Shown: one piece after another, positions 40,526-50,208 of the stretch
Layout of the letters: the number at the start of each line of letters is the position of its first letter
Numbering within the stretch: the first letter of the stretch is position 1
From: Hallella multisaccharivorax DSM 17128
GTDB lineage: Bacteria > Bacteroidota > Bacteroidia > Bacteroidales > Bacteroidaceae
DNA: 64,000 bases
Assembly: GCF_000218235.1 (NCBI RefSeq)
Contig: NZ_GL945017.1
Span: forward strand, 2,526,902-2,590,901
Reading direction: 5' to 3'
Made by a program: the position numbers and the translations under genes
The notes under the pieces: model-generated
What the model was told of the DNA's origin: nothing
The model's input: the letters and a program-made list of their open reading frames with translations, nothing else
Database searches by the model: none

Positions 40526-43500
40526 ATGAAGAACAAGAAAAGTCTATCATTGACATTACTCATTTTGGCGGGATCCACCACGCTGACCGGTGCCCCTGTG
40601 GCATCCTCGTCAGATGGCATTGCATCGGCCGGTGCAATGCCTGAAGTGCAAGTGCTTACCGCTTCTGGGATTACATTGTCAAAGAGTATTGATCAGACCA
40701 GGATCAAGATGACGGGTACGGTTGTTGACGAGACCGGAAGTCCCGTTGTAGGTGCAACGGTCAAGGTCAAGGGAACCACGCACGGAACGATCACCGACAT
40801 CGACGGTAACTTTGCATTGGACGTGCCTGCAGGTAGCAGAATAACGGTATCTTATGTGGGTTACACTGATTATGAGGCCGTCGCAGCAGCCCAGATGCGG
40901 ATAGCCCTGAAACCAAATGTCACCAACCTGGGCGACGTGGTCGTGGTAGGCTACGGCACACAAAAGAAGGCCAACCTGACAGGCGCCGTGGCGCAGGTCA
41001 ACGGTGACGTTCTGAAAAATCGTCCCATCAGCGATATCGGGCAGGGACTTCAGGGCGTTGTTCCCAACCTGAACGTGACGATGACCTCCGGTGGTGCTCC
41101 AGGCGCAGGATCCTCTTTCAACGTACGCGGCACGACGTCGCTCAATGGCGGCAGCCCCCTGATTCTTGTCGACAATGTACAGATGGACGCCAACTTGGTG
41201 AACCCTGACGACATCGAGTCCATCTCAGTCCTGAAGGATGCCGCCTCTGCCGCCATCTACGGGGCGCGTGCGGCCTACGGCGTCATTCTCATCACGACAA
41301 AGAAGGGCAAGAAGAACAACAAGCCGGTGATTAACTTCAATGCTACAGGCTACTGGCAGGCTCCTGCCGTGGAGGCCCATAACGTCAACTCAATGGACTA
41401 TCTGACGATGAAAGACATCGCCTATCAGAACAGTGGCGGCAGCGGGCACTATGAGAACCAGCTTGTCTACGACTATGCGGAGAAATACTTCAAGGGCACG
41501 TATGACTTGCCTGTATTCTTCGACAACAGCTACAGCACCTACAAGTATGGATACTGCGGTAATACCGACTGGTGGGACGAACTCTACAAAACTTCCTTCT
41601 CGCAGATCTATAATGCCAGCATCAGCGGCGGCAGCGAACGCACGAGATACTATACCTCATTGGCTGCCAACGATCAGGGCGGTATTCTGAAAGCCGGCAA
41701 CGACAAGTACAACAAGTACAATGCCAATATCAATGTGAGCACGGATCTTGCCGACTGGCTGAACGTCTCGGCCAAGATTACGAACACCTACACCTCTGAG
41801 CTCCATCCTACAGGTGGCACCACGGCCATGAACTCTACGGCCTATTCCGGCATTTCCGCCTATAGCGGCATGATGAAGGCCGACCTCAGTCCTCTAATGC
41901 CTGTGAGGCATCCCGATGGTCATTATGCAGGTCAGGGCAACTATACCAATCCTGTGGCCCTGCAGGCTCAGGGCGGCAACGCACGCTATAAGCAGAACGA
42001 CCTGTGGATGACCGGGGCCGTTAAGCTTACTCCTGTCAAGGGCCTTGTCATCAATGCCGACTATACCTGGAACCACTTTGAGGCCCACTCGAAGCAGCAC
42101 GTGGAGAATTTCTATGACTACACGGCCGTGCCCGGAACGGAGAATTATTATCCCTGGACCAATCCGAGCAGTGTCACACTGACCAATCAGGACAATTACT
42201 ATCAGGCCTTCAATGCCTATGCCGAATACTCTTTCTCACTGGGTCAGAAGAAGCATAACTTCAAGATAATGGCCGGATACAATCAGGAGAAGGAACATAC
42301 GCAATATCACTATGTGGGCCGCAAGAATCTAATTGATGCCACCAACCCGTCAATCAACTTAGCAACGGGTGACATATTGACCAACGGAACGGAAAGCCAG
42401 TGGGCCGTCAACGGTTTCTTCGGGCGCATCAACTACAACTATGATAACAAATATCTCCTTGAAGTAGACGGGCGCCGCGACGGGTCCTCCAAGTTCAGAA
42501 AAGGTGACCGCTACGACTTCTTCCCGTCGGCATCAGCGGCATGGCGCATATCGGAAGAGAAGTTCTTTGAGCCATTGAAGAGCTGGTGGGACGACTTGAA
42601 GATCCGTGTCTCCTATGGATCACTGGGCAATCAGGCCGTATCAAGCAACTTTCCCTATCTTGTAGCTTATGGCATCAATACCCGTTACAATGCCCTGCTC
42701 AACGGCACGTTGCCCGTTGCCGTGACCGTGCCAGGACTCGTCAGTTCCTCATTCACCTGGGAGAAAGTAAACCAGTTCGACGTGGGCATTGACGCGACAT
42801 TCCTGAACAACAGGCTCATCGCCGCCTTCGACTGGTATCGCCGTGACACCAAAGACATGCTGACCTCAGGTGAAGTGCTTCCTGCCGTGCTGGGAGCTGC
42901 CGTTCCGGTGGAGAACGCAGCCAACCTGAAGACTGTGGGATGGGAGCTGTCGTTGGAGTGGAATGACCGGCTGGCATGTGGCCTTACATACCATATCAAG
43001 GGTGTACTTTCCGATTATCAGTCAACAATCACAAAGTACAGCAATCCCACAGGTCTGATCTCACATTACTACAAGGGCTGTAAGCTCGGCGATATCTGGG
43101 GGTATGTCTCCAATGGTCTGTTCCAGACGGATGCGGAAGCTCAGTCTGCCGACCAGTCCTATCTCTGGGGCGGCAAGTGGTCGGCCGGTGATGTCAAGTA
43201 CGAGGACTTGGACCACAACAACAAGATCAACATCGGCAACAACACACTGTCCAATCCTGGTGACCGCAAGATCATAGGTAACACGACACCACGCTATGCC
43301 TTTGGCATTACGGCCGGATTTGAATATAAGGGGTTTGACTTCTCGATGTTCTGGCAGGGCATCGGCAAGCGCGACTATATGCTCGGTGGGGCAGCTTTCT
43401 GGGGCTTCTCCGACGAATGGGAGACTCCGCTCAAGCACAACCTGGACTATTGGAGCAAGGACAACCCCGGCGGCTACTTCCCGCGTTTGGGATGGGCCAA

Positions 43501-43756
43501 CAGCGGTAACCGTCAGACCTGTACACGCTACCTGCAGAATGCACGCTACTGTCGGTTGAAGAACCTCACATTAGGCTACACCGTTCCCAAGGCGATTACA
43601 GGCAAGTGGGGCATCGGGCGGATGAGAGTTTATGTGGAGGGTGAGAACCTGCTTACCTTTACACCACTCATAGACGACTTCGATCCTGAGACACTGGGGA
43701 CCATGACATACCCCATTAACAGGAAGTTCACGGTGGGACTTAATCTAACATTCTAA
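40526..43756 (+). CDS. SusC-family TonB-dependent receptor, second locus
   Basis: The 1076-residue receptor has a signal sequence (MKNKKSLSLTLLILAGSTTLTG) and then an unusual spacer of about 45 residues before the carboxypeptidase-like domain (MTGTVVDETGSPVVGATVKVKG). The plug motifs are VVVGYGTQKKANLTGAVAQ and SPLILVDNVQMD, a little diverged from the DPLYVIDG norm; LKDAASAAIYGARAAYGVI follows. The barrel contains FFGRINYNYDNKYLLEVDG and DGSSKF and ends GLNLTF. It imports an unknown glycan or peptide. The frame is open to 40442; 40526 gives the signal peptide. Confidence 0.92.
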   Translation: MKNKKSLSLTLLILAGSTTLTGAPVASSSDGIASAGAMPEVQVLTASGITLSKSIDQTRIKMTGTVVDETGSPVVGATVKVKGTTHGTITDIDGNFALDVPAGSRITVSYVGYTDYEAVAAAQMRIALKPNVTNLGDVVVVGYGTQKKANLTGAVAQVNGDVLKNRPISDIGQGLQGVVPNLNVTMTSGGAPGAGSSFNVRGTTSLNGGSPLILVDNVQMDANLVNPDDIESISVLKDAASAAIYGARAAYGVILITTKKGKKNNKPVINFNATGYWQAPAVEAHNVNSMDYLTMKDIAYQNSGGSGHYENQLVYDYAEKYFKGTYDLPVFFDNSYSTYKYGYCGNTDWWDELYKTSFSQIYNASISGGSERTRYYTSLAANDQGGILKAGNDKYNKYNANINVSTDLADWLNVSAKITNTYTSELHPTGGTTAMNSTAYSGISAYSGMMKADLSPLMPVRHPDGHYAGQGNYTNPVALQAQGGNARYKQNDLWMTGAVKLTPVKGLVINADYTWNHFEAHSKQHVENFYDYTAVPGTENYYPWTNPSSVTLTNQDNYYQAFNAYAEYSFSLGQKKHNFKIMAGYNQEKEHTQYHYVGRKNLIDATNPSINLATGDILTNGTESQWAVNGFFGRINYNYDNKYLLEVDGRRDGSSKFRKGDRYDFFPSASAAWRISEEKFFEPLKSWWDDLKIRVSYGSLGNQAVSSNFPYLVAYGINTRYNALLNGTLPVAVTVPGLVSSSFTWEKVNQFDVGIDATFLNNRLIAAFDWYRRDTKDMLTSGEVLPAVLGAAVPVENAANLKTVGWELSLEWNDRLACGLTYHIKGVLSDYQSTITKYSNPTGLISHYYKGCKLGDIWGYVSNGLFQTDAEAQSADQSYLWGGKWSAGDVKYEDLDHNNKINIGNNTLSNPGDRKIIGNTTPRYAFGITAGFEYKGFDFSMFWQGIGKRDYMLGGAAFWGFSDEWETPLKHNLDYWSKDNPGGYFPRLGWANSGNRQTCTRYLQNARYCRLKNLTLGYTVPKAITGKWGIGRMRVYVEGENLLTFTPLIDDFDPETLGTMTYPINRKFTVGLNLTF

Positions 43757-43782
43757 TGAACCCCTCTAAACCGATTACTTTT

Positions 43783-45546
43783 ATGAAACTGAGAAATTAT
43801 ATATTCATATTAGCCATGGCCGGCCTGTATGCGGCCTGTGATGACTATACGGACCTGAAGCCAATAGACTCCATCACAGATGCGTCTTATTGGACATCAC
43901 CAAACGATCTGAAACTCTATGCCAACGGCCTGTATGGCCTGCTCAGCATCCCGAATCCTGATTTAGATACAGAGAGTGACAACTTTGTCTCGACGAATTA
44001 CAGTCCGTATCTTTTCAATGAGTCCACCGTGCCTGAAGAAGGTTCGTCGAACAATGGATGGTATTGGGATGACATCCGCAGCTGTAACTATTTCCTCACC
44101 AGATACTCAAAAGTGCAGGGCAATGCGTCCGAAATTAACAAATATGTCGGTGAGGTGCGCTTCTTCCGTGCATTGCTCTACTTCGAGAAAATCAAGAAGT
44201 TTGGTGACGTGCCATGGTATGACAAGGATTTACAGACGTCAGACACCACGGAGTTGTATAAGGCCCGCGACAGCCGCGACGTCGTGTTGGGGCATGTCAT
44301 AGACGACCTGCAGTTTGCCGTGCGGTGGCTGCCTGAGAAAACGCAGTCGGAGAGCGGCCGTATCAATAAGGATGCCGCACGTACGGAGCTGGCCCGCATC
44401 GCCCTTTACTATGGTACCTATAAGAAGTACCATCATGAGACATCCTCCGGAACATGGACCTCAGAGGCGCTCCTTCATCTGGCCAAGGCACAGACAGACA
44501 CCATCATGGATTCCGGCCGCTACGATATCGTCAAGGGAACCGATGCCGGATGCAGCCAGCAGGCCTACGAGGGCTATCCTCTATACTATTCTGACCAGTT
44601 CACACAAGAGGACCTCAGCAACAACAAAGAGTGCATACTGGCACGTTTCTACAAGACCGACGTGCTGACCCACGAACTCGGGCGGCAAGTTCAGGAACAT
44701 GGCGCGGGACTGAGCAAGGACTTTGCCGAGTCGTTCCTGATGAAAAACGGCATGCCGATCTACAATGCAGGCTCAGGATATAAGGGTGATGAGGATCTTG
44801 ACGATGAGTTGGATGGCCGTGATCCACGTATGTATCAAATCATAGACAATAACCATCGCCCGTATTATGTGCGCAACGGCGAACGCGTACATAACGAACT
44901 GTCGAATACCGTGGGCTCCAGCAAGGGTGTTACGGGGTATGAGTGTGTGAAGTTTCATGCAGCCGACACCAAGCAGCAGGAAGCACGGAACAGTTCATAC
45001 GACTGGTTTGTGTACCGATATGCCGAGGTGCTTCTGATCAATGCTGAGGCCAATGCAGAGTCGGGAACTTGTACACAGACCGTGCTCGACAAGACCATCA
45101 ACAAGCTACGCGACCGTGTGGAGATGACGCATCTGACCGTTAATCCCGTGGCTGACGCCCGTCCTGTTGACTACGGTTATGCCGTCAGTCCGCTGCTGTA
45201 TGAGATACGCCGTGAGCGACGTATTGAGTTGATCGCGGAAGGATTCCGTATGGATGACCTGAAGCGTTGGAACGCCATGAAGCTTTTAGAAAACCCTAAA
45301 ACCATGTTCGGCATCCGCATTACGCCTACCGTGATCAGCCAGTTCCCTGCCAATACGTTTACAGGAAGCGCGCCGCGGCCTTCTATAAAGTATGATGGAA
45401 AGACCTATCTTTATCAGTATGCAGCCTCCAAGGCCCTTGATGATGCCGGACGCAAATGGACACAAGATGACCGCCGGTGGCTGTATCCTATCCCAACGCA
45501 AGAGCTGACACTCAATCGCAAACTGGTTCAGAACCCGAACTGGTAA
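43783..45546 (+). CDS. SusD-family surface lipoprotein, second locus
   Basis: The 587-residue lipoprotein has the signal MKLRNYIFILAMAGLYAAC with lipobox cysteine, then YTDLKPIDSITDASYWTSPND, a typical SusD beginning. It continues with KYVGEVRFFRALLYFEKIKKFGDVPWYDKDL, the VYRYAEVLLINAEANAE segment, RRERRIELIAEGFRMDDLKRWN, and the ending WLYPIPTQELTLNRKLVQNPNW. An in-frame ATG at 43756 overlaps the SusC stop by one base (TAATG) and would add nine residues. No glycosidase follows; the transcript seems to end at the hairpin after 45546. Confidence 0.93.
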   Translation: MKLRNYIFILAMAGLYAACDDYTDLKPIDSITDASYWTSPNDLKLYANGLYGLLSIPNPDLDTESDNFVSTNYSPYLFNESTVPEEGSSNNGWYWDDIRSCNYFLTRYSKVQGNASEINKYVGEVRFFRALLYFEKIKKFGDVPWYDKDLQTSDTTELYKARDSRDVVLGHVIDDLQFAVRWLPEKTQSESGRINKDAARTELARIALYYGTYKKYHHETSSGTWTSEALLHLAKAQTDTIMDSGRYDIVKGTDAGCSQQAYEGYPLYYSDQFTQEDLSNNKECILARFYKTDVLTHELGRQVQEHGAGLSKDFAESFLMKNGMPIYNAGSGYKGDEDLDDELDGRDPRMYQIIDNNHRPYYVRNGERVHNELSNTVGSSKGVTGYECVKFHAADTKQQEARNSSYDWFVYRYAEVLLINAEANAESGTCTQTVLDKTINKLRDRVEMTHLTVNPVADARPVDYGYAVSPLLYEIRRERRIELIAEGFRMDDLKRWNAMKLLENPKTMFGIRITPTVISQFPANTFTGSAPRPSIKYDGKTYLYQYAASKALDDAGRKWTQDDRRWLYPIPTQELTLNRKLVQNPNW

Positions 45547-45567
45547 GTCCCTAAGAACTGTTTTGAA

Positions 45568-45598
45568 AGGTCAGCCGACCTCACATGCCGGCTGACCT
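45568..45598 (+). terminator. Terminator-like hairpin after the second SusC/SusD pair
   Basis: AGGTCAGCCG (45568-45577) pairs perfectly with CGGCTGACCT (45589-45598) around 11 nt, 21 bp after the SusD stop; a short T-rich run follows. Confidence 0.65.
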
Positions 45599-45705
45599 AT
45601 AGGCTTCTGTTTTAGGTCGACTACCTTAATATCTTATCCATGTACAAAGTTGATTCGGTTAACATTAGGACTATGGCGTTCCCCTTCTGTACCACATAAC
45701 AACTC

Positions 45706-45791
45706 GCCTCTACACTTTAATCGCATCGCCTCTACGCCGTTATCGCATCGCCTCTACGCCGTTATCGCATTGCCTCAACGCTGTTATCGCA
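45706..45791. repeat. 22-bp intergenic tandem repeat, site 6
   Basis: Four units, CTCTACACTTTAATCGCATCGC then CTCTACGCCGTTATCGCATYGC copies and a diverged last one (CTCAACGCTGTTATCGC), lie in the 372-bp gap between SusD and the DUF1703 ATPase. The rest of the gap holds the hairpin at 45568 and the promoter at 45869; otherwise nothing was seen. Confidence 0.85.
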
Positions 45792-45868
45792 AATAGGGGG
45801 TGTATGGGGCTCCATACCACACGCTGTACGGATGGCCGACAAACAGAGAAAAAGGTTGTTCCCTTTTC

Positions 45869-45899
45869 TTTGCGGTATCAACGATTTGTGCTATCTTTG
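45869..45899 (+). promoter_or_regulatory. Promoter of the DUF1703 ATPase, full consensus
   Basis: TTTG at 45869-45872, 19 bp, TATCTTTG at 45892-45899 matches the Bacteroidota promoter exactly; the ATG at 45919 is 19 bp downstream. Confidence 0.65.
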
Positions 45900-45918
45900 C
45901 AAAAACAACAGATGAGAT

Positions 45919-47520
45919 ATGCAACAGATGAAAAGATACCCCATCGGGATACAGACTTTCAGTGAGGTCATCAGGGAGAGTTATCTATATGTCGATAAGA
46001 CCGACATTATCTGGCAGCTCGCCCACTTTGCCAAGTTCATCTTCATGAGCCGTCCGCGCCGCTTCGGCAAGTCGCTGCTCACGTCAACCCTTGAGTCGTA
46101 CTGGAAAGGAGACAAAGCGCTCTTCCAAGGCCTCAAGATCATGTCGCTGGAAAAGGAGTGGACGGAATATCCGGTCATTCACCTTGACCTGAGCATTGTC
46201 AAAGGCAGGGAGAACTCTGAGGAGTTGAGGCACGCCCTCATCTGGATGCTCTCACGGCTGGACTGCTTTGAGCAGAATAGCCACGCAAGGACTCCCGGCG
46301 AAATCTTTGACGGCATGATCCACAAACTGCACCAGCAATACGGCAAGCAGGTGGTGGTGGTCATCGACGAGTACGACGCGCCGCTGCTCGACGTGCTTCA
46401 CAGGCAGGAGACGCTCGACGGCATGCGGCAGGTGATGCAGGAGTTTTACCAGCCACTGAAGGCGAACGAGGGAATCATCAAGTTCTGCTTCATCACCGGC
46501 ATCACGAAGTTCTCACAGCTGAGCATCTTTTCCACCATCAACAACATCAAGAACGTCACGCTCAACCCGCGCTTCGCCGCCATATGCGGATTCACCGAGG
46601 AGGAGACGCGCACGGTCTTTGCCGAAGACATCAAGCGAATGGCGGGAGTCTATGAGGTCTCCACAGAAGAGATGTACGACAAGATCAAACTGATGTACGA
46701 CGGTTATCACTTCTCGGCCGGCGCACCGGCAGTGTTCAATCCCTTCAGCCTGCTCAATGCCTTTGCCGACGACGCGCTGAAAAGCTATTGGTTCGCGTCG
46801 GGAACGCCAACCTTCCTCATCCGGCAACTGCAGCATTTCCGTACCGACATCACGTCGCTCGACAGGCTGGAAGTGCCCGAGACGGCCTTCGACCAACCCA
46901 CAGAGAACATGCACGACGCACTGCCACTGCTCTATCAGGCCGGATACCTGACCATAAAGGACTACGACAAGTACGTGCAGGCCTATGTGCTGTCCATACC
47001 CAACCAGGAGGTGCGCATCGGATATGTAAAAGGACTACTGCCAACCTATACGGGCCTCGACGACGCCTACGTGCAGATGGGATTCGCGGCAAAGTTCTGG
47101 ATGGCATTGCGCAACGACGACATCGACCTCGCCATGCGGCACATGCAGGCTTATCTCGCCGGCGTGCCCTACGTCGAGGGATTCAAGAAGAAGCTCGCCG
47201 AAGCTGCCACGGCCGAGGGATTCTGGGAATACACGTTCTACCTGATCTTCTCCATGCTGAACGTCTATGTGCGCACCCAGGTAAAGGTCGCTGCCGGACG
47301 AACGGACATGGTCGTCTTCATGCCCGACACCATCTACGTCATTGAACTCAAGGCCGGAGGCTCGGTTGAGGAGGCCCTGAGACAGATAGACGAGAAGGGC
47401 TATGCCGCACCATACCGCACCGACGGACGCAAGATTGTCAAGGTTGGCGTCAACGTCAACAAGGAAACGAGGACCATTGAGGACTGGAAGACAGAGAATG
47501 TCTGCAAAGATAAATCATAA
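45919..47520 (+). CDS. AAA-ATPase-like/PD-(D/E)XK nuclease protein (DUF1703)
   Basis: The 533-residue protein has the family start KRYPIGIQTFSEVI and VDKTDIIWQL, the Walker A-like FMSRPRRFGKSLLTS at 43-57, Walker B VVVVIDEYDAPLLDVL near 145, FITGITKFSQLSIFSTINN and the LMYDGYHFSAG segment. The C-terminal nuclease-like domain has the D and E-x-K of TDMVVFMPDTIYVIELKAGG. This family is multi-copy in Bacteroidales and other anaerobes; its role is unknown, with defence or mobile-element functions suggested. A second, 5'-damaged member lies at 62.3 kb in this window. It stands alone with its own promoter. Confidence 0.88.
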   Translation: MQQMKRYPIGIQTFSEVIRESYLYVDKTDIIWQLAHFAKFIFMSRPRRFGKSLLTSTLESYWKGDKALFQGLKIMSLEKEWTEYPVIHLDLSIVKGRENSEELRHALIWMLSRLDCFEQNSHARTPGEIFDGMIHKLHQQYGKQVVVVIDEYDAPLLDVLHRQETLDGMRQVMQEFYQPLKANEGIIKFCFITGITKFSQLSIFSTINNIKNVTLNPRFAAICGFTEEETRTVFAEDIKRMAGVYEVSTEEMYDKIKLMYDGYHFSAGAPAVFNPFSLLNAFADDALKSYWFASGTPTFLIRQLQHFRTDITSLDRLEVPETAFDQPTENMHDALPLLYQAGYLTIKDYDKYVQAYVLSIPNQEVRIGYVKGLLPTYTGLDDAYVQMGFAAKFWMALRNDDIDLAMRHMQAYLAGVPYVEGFKKKLAEAATAEGFWEYTFYLIFSMLNVYVRTQVKVAAGRTDMVVFMPDTIYVIELKAGGSVEEALRQIDEKGYAAPYRTDGRKIVKVGVNVNKETRTIEDWKTENVCKDKS

Positions 47521-47597
47521 CACATCCGAAATAAAAAAGAAAGGATGGCAATGAAACCACGATTCCATGCGTTGGATGTAACATGAAAGGTAAAAAG

Positions 47598-48878
47598 ATG
47601 AAACAGAAAAACTGGTTGAGGATAACACTGCCACTGGTACTCGCCGTACTGGTGGCAGCCTGCGGAGGAAAAGAAAAGAAAAACAACAGCGTTGGGAAGA
47701 AAGGACAGACGTCGCCACTGTCTGTCGACACGTCATTGCAGTCACGGCTAAAGGCCTTTAGCGCACAGCCGCGCGTGAAAGGCCGCTTCGGACTCTATGT
47801 CTACGACCTCACCGCCGACAAGCCCGTGACGGCTGTTGACATCGACCACGCACAGCCTGTGGCCTCGTGCACAAAGCTGCTCTCAGGTGTGGCGGCGCTC
47901 CACAAACTCGGTGCCGGCTACACCTACCGCACCACGCTCTATACCCGCGGACACGTGGAAAAAGACACGCTGCGCGGTGACATCATGCTCATGGCGGGCC
48001 TTGACCCGCTGCTCAGGGCGGAAGACCTCACGAGATTCACCCGCCATCTGCGCAGCATGGGCATCCGCTATATCGACGGCGGCTGCTGGCTCAACCTCAA
48101 GCTCAAGGAGAAGGTGAAGGCCGAGGCACACTGGTATCCCTGGGACCTCTCCTTCTCTAAGTACGGCATCCTCTTCAAAGGACCCGACGCCATCACCAAG
48201 GCCATGAAGGCGGCTCTCGCTGCCGACGGCATCCACATGAAAGGCGACTGCCGTGTCGGCGCGCCTATGGTGCGACCCCATTCCAACGAGTGGAAAGGAC
48301 GTTTCCGCTATCTCCATCCTGTCTCGGGCGTGACCTACTTCATGTGGAAGAACTCCAGCAACACCAAGGCCACCAGCCTGCTCTACACCCTCGGTAATGC
48401 CGTCAGGCCCCGCAACAACGGCTCGGCCGATGTCCTGGCCAAGGCTGGTGCAGACTATGTGCGCACCTTCCTGCGTGACACGCTCCAGTTGCACGACAAG
48501 GGTCTCGTGGTGCACGACGGCTGCGGACTCTGCACCTACAACCACCTCTCGCCTCACGCCCTCGTGGCTGTGCTCACCTTCGCCTATCATCACAAGCCCA
48601 TCTACCGGCAACTCATGCGCAACCTCGCCATCGCGGGTGTTGACGGCACGCTGCGCGGATTACTCTCTGACCCGCGTCTCAAAGGCCTCATCCACGGCAA
48701 GACAGGCACACTCTCCCACCCCTACGGCATCTCCTCGCTCGCCGGATACTGCAAGGGCGCCGACGGGCACGACCTCTGCTTCGCCTGCCTCAACTCCGAA
48801 ATGTCAGTCCTCGACGCTCATGTGCTCCAGCGCAAACTCTGTCTCACGCTCGTAGGGGCTAATCTCAAGAAAAAGTAA
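47598..48878 (+). CDS. dacB: D-alanyl-D-alanine carboxypeptidase/endopeptidase, PBP4-like lipoprotein (peptidase S13)
   Basis: The 426-residue product is a lipoprotein (lipobox LVAAC, C22) of the class C penicillin-binding protein/S13 family, which trims or cleaves peptidoglycan stem peptides in the periplasm. Active-site motifs: S90-C-T-K93 (SxxK, in QPVASCTKLLSG), S253-S-N255 (SxN) and K368-T-G (HGKTGTL). Where PBP4 proteins usually read DGSGLSRYN, this one has DGCGLCTYN (307-312), with both serines changed to cysteine. It is shorter than E. coli PBP4 (477), so the extra domain between SxxK and SxN is reduced. An ATG at 47583 would add five residues. Confidence 0.88.
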   Translation: MKQKNWLRITLPLVLAVLVAACGGKEKKNNSVGKKGQTSPLSVDTSLQSRLKAFSAQPRVKGRFGLYVYDLTADKPVTAVDIDHAQPVASCTKLLSGVAALHKLGAGYTYRTTLYTRGHVEKDTLRGDIMLMAGLDPLLRAEDLTRFTRHLRSMGIRYIDGGCWLNLKLKEKVKAEAHWYPWDLSFSKYGILFKGPDAITKAMKAALAADGIHMKGDCRVGAPMVRPHSNEWKGRFRYLHPVSGVTYFMWKNSSNTKATSLLYTLGNAVRPRNNGSADVLAKAGADYVRTFLRDTLQLHDKGLVVHDGCGLCTYNHLSPHALVAVLTFAYHHKPIYRQLMRNLAIAGVDGTLRGLLSDPRLKGLIHGKTGTLSHPYGISSLAGYCKGADGHDLCFACLNSEMSVLDAHVLQRKLCLTLVGANLKKK

Positions 48879-49012
48879 TACTCAAGGATTTGAGAATTAG
48901 AGAATTCTATTGTAGACAAGCCCAAATTCAGTTCGGAACAGATAATCTCTTTCTGATTCCTGCCACACTGAATACGGTGCTGATAAATTAATAGCCGACC
49001 GTCGTGGGAAGT

Positions 49013-50203
49013 TTACCACATCCTCACGATCTCCTTGGCGTCATTGCTTGCCTTGACGACTTTTCCGTCGGGACTGATGACGATGAGGTAAGGGATGTAT
49101 TGGATCTGATAGGCGGAGGCGGCAGCACGATTGAGCTGCTTGTCCTGCGGAAGGGCAGCCTGCTTCCACGACATGTTCTCTTCCCTCAGGGCCTCAGTCC
49201 AGTCTTTCAGACTCCTGTCGCAGGAGATGCTGACAATGTTAAGTTCCGGGTGCTTGGCATGCATCTCCTTGATGAGCGGGATAGATGCACGACAAGGACC
49301 GCACCACGATGCCCAGAAGTCAAGCAGTGTGTACTGGCCCGGCTTCACGAGTGAGGACAGTTTCACCGCCTTGCCGTCGACCGTGCGAAGAGTGACATTG
49401 GGATAAGCTATGCCTCTCGCCGTCTTCTTTGCCTCAGCAACCTTCTTCACGAAAGCAGCATAGCCTGCAGCATCACTGTTATCGCGGAAACGGGTTGTCA
49501 TCTCGTCGAGCTGTACGGACGTATAATAGAAATGGCGGTTGAGACTCTTCCCTTGCAGATAAAGACTATACGGCTCCGCAGGGTGTGCCCAGGCGTAACT
49601 GTCACTCCGCTGTTGACAGATGGCTTTCAGCGAGTCGGCCGTAAGCGACAGTCGCTCTGCCACAGCTTTATCGGGATGCTCCGGCATGCCATATTCCGCC
49701 TTGCCATAAGTGTATCTCCAGGCTTTGACGCCTGCCTCCTCAGCAGTTTTCAACGACGGCCACATAGCATCATGCCAGGCCTGATACTGCTGCTGTGCCA
49801 ACCCGCCTTTAACCATGTAACGGCACTCGCCCAAGACTGACGACTCGCCCATCTCGTAGCTTCGTGGAATACTGTCGTAAGCTGGAGCGGAGACTGTATA
49901 GTCGTCGTTGTCGAGGTAGAGCTTCACCACACGGCCATGCATGTACTCCCCCTCGGGCAGAGGCTGTAAACGGTCGTCAATCTCCAAGGTACAGAGCACG
50001 GGAGCAGAGACCTTGCCTGTGAGGGCAAACTGTCCGTTCGTCACCTTGCCATAGGCGATGCTGTCGTGGCTGTCCACAGCCTGCAGCCGTACTTGCGCTC
50101 CCTCGGTCATACCGGGGATGGCGGAATGGATCGTGAAAGTGTTGCCGGCGAAGGCAGCAAGTGGGAGAGAGAGAAAGACAGAAAGAAGAAAGTGTCTATT
50201 CAT
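49013..50203 (-). CDS. TlpA-family thioredoxin-like protein with N-terminal DUF4369-like domain (copy 2)
   Basis: The 396-residue protein has a signal peptide (MNRHFLLSVFLSLPLAAFA), a beta-rich N-terminal domain of DUF4369 type (FTIHSAIPGMTEGAQVRLQA), a helical middle and a C-terminal thioredoxin fold with the active site WASWCGPCRASIPLIKEM near 300 and YLIVISPDG later. It acts in the periplasm as a thiol-disulfide reductant or isomerase. The upstream neighbour (5 bp away) has the same layout, so the pair arose by duplication. It is the last gene of the minus-strand run headed by FecR. Confidence 0.88.
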   Translation of the reverse strand: MNRHFLLSVFLSLPLAAFAGNTFTIHSAIPGMTEGAQVRLQAVDSHDSIAYGKVTNGQFALTGKVSAPVLCTLEIDDRLQPLPEGEYMHGRVVKLYLDNDDYTVSAPAYDSIPRSYEMGESSVLGECRYMVKGGLAQQQYQAWHDAMWPSLKTAEEAGVKAWRYTYGKAEYGMPEHPDKAVAERLSLTADSLKAICQQRSDSYAWAHPAEPYSLYLQGKSLNRHFYYTSVQLDEMTTRFRDNSDAAGYAAFVKKVAEAKKTARGIAYPNVTLRTVDGKAVKLSSLVKPGQYTLLDFWASWCGPCRASIPLIKEMHAKHPELNIVSISCDRSLKDWTEALREENMSWKQAALPQDKQLNRAAASAYQIQYIPYLIVISPDGKVVKASNDAKEIVRMW

Positions 50204-50208
50204 TTAGA

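Noticed and set aside
48885..49012. Possible small gene or RNA between the PBP4 and TlpA genes
   Set aside because: Only a short stretch similar to the arm at 60.77 kb was seen; there is no open frame, promoter or stable fold.
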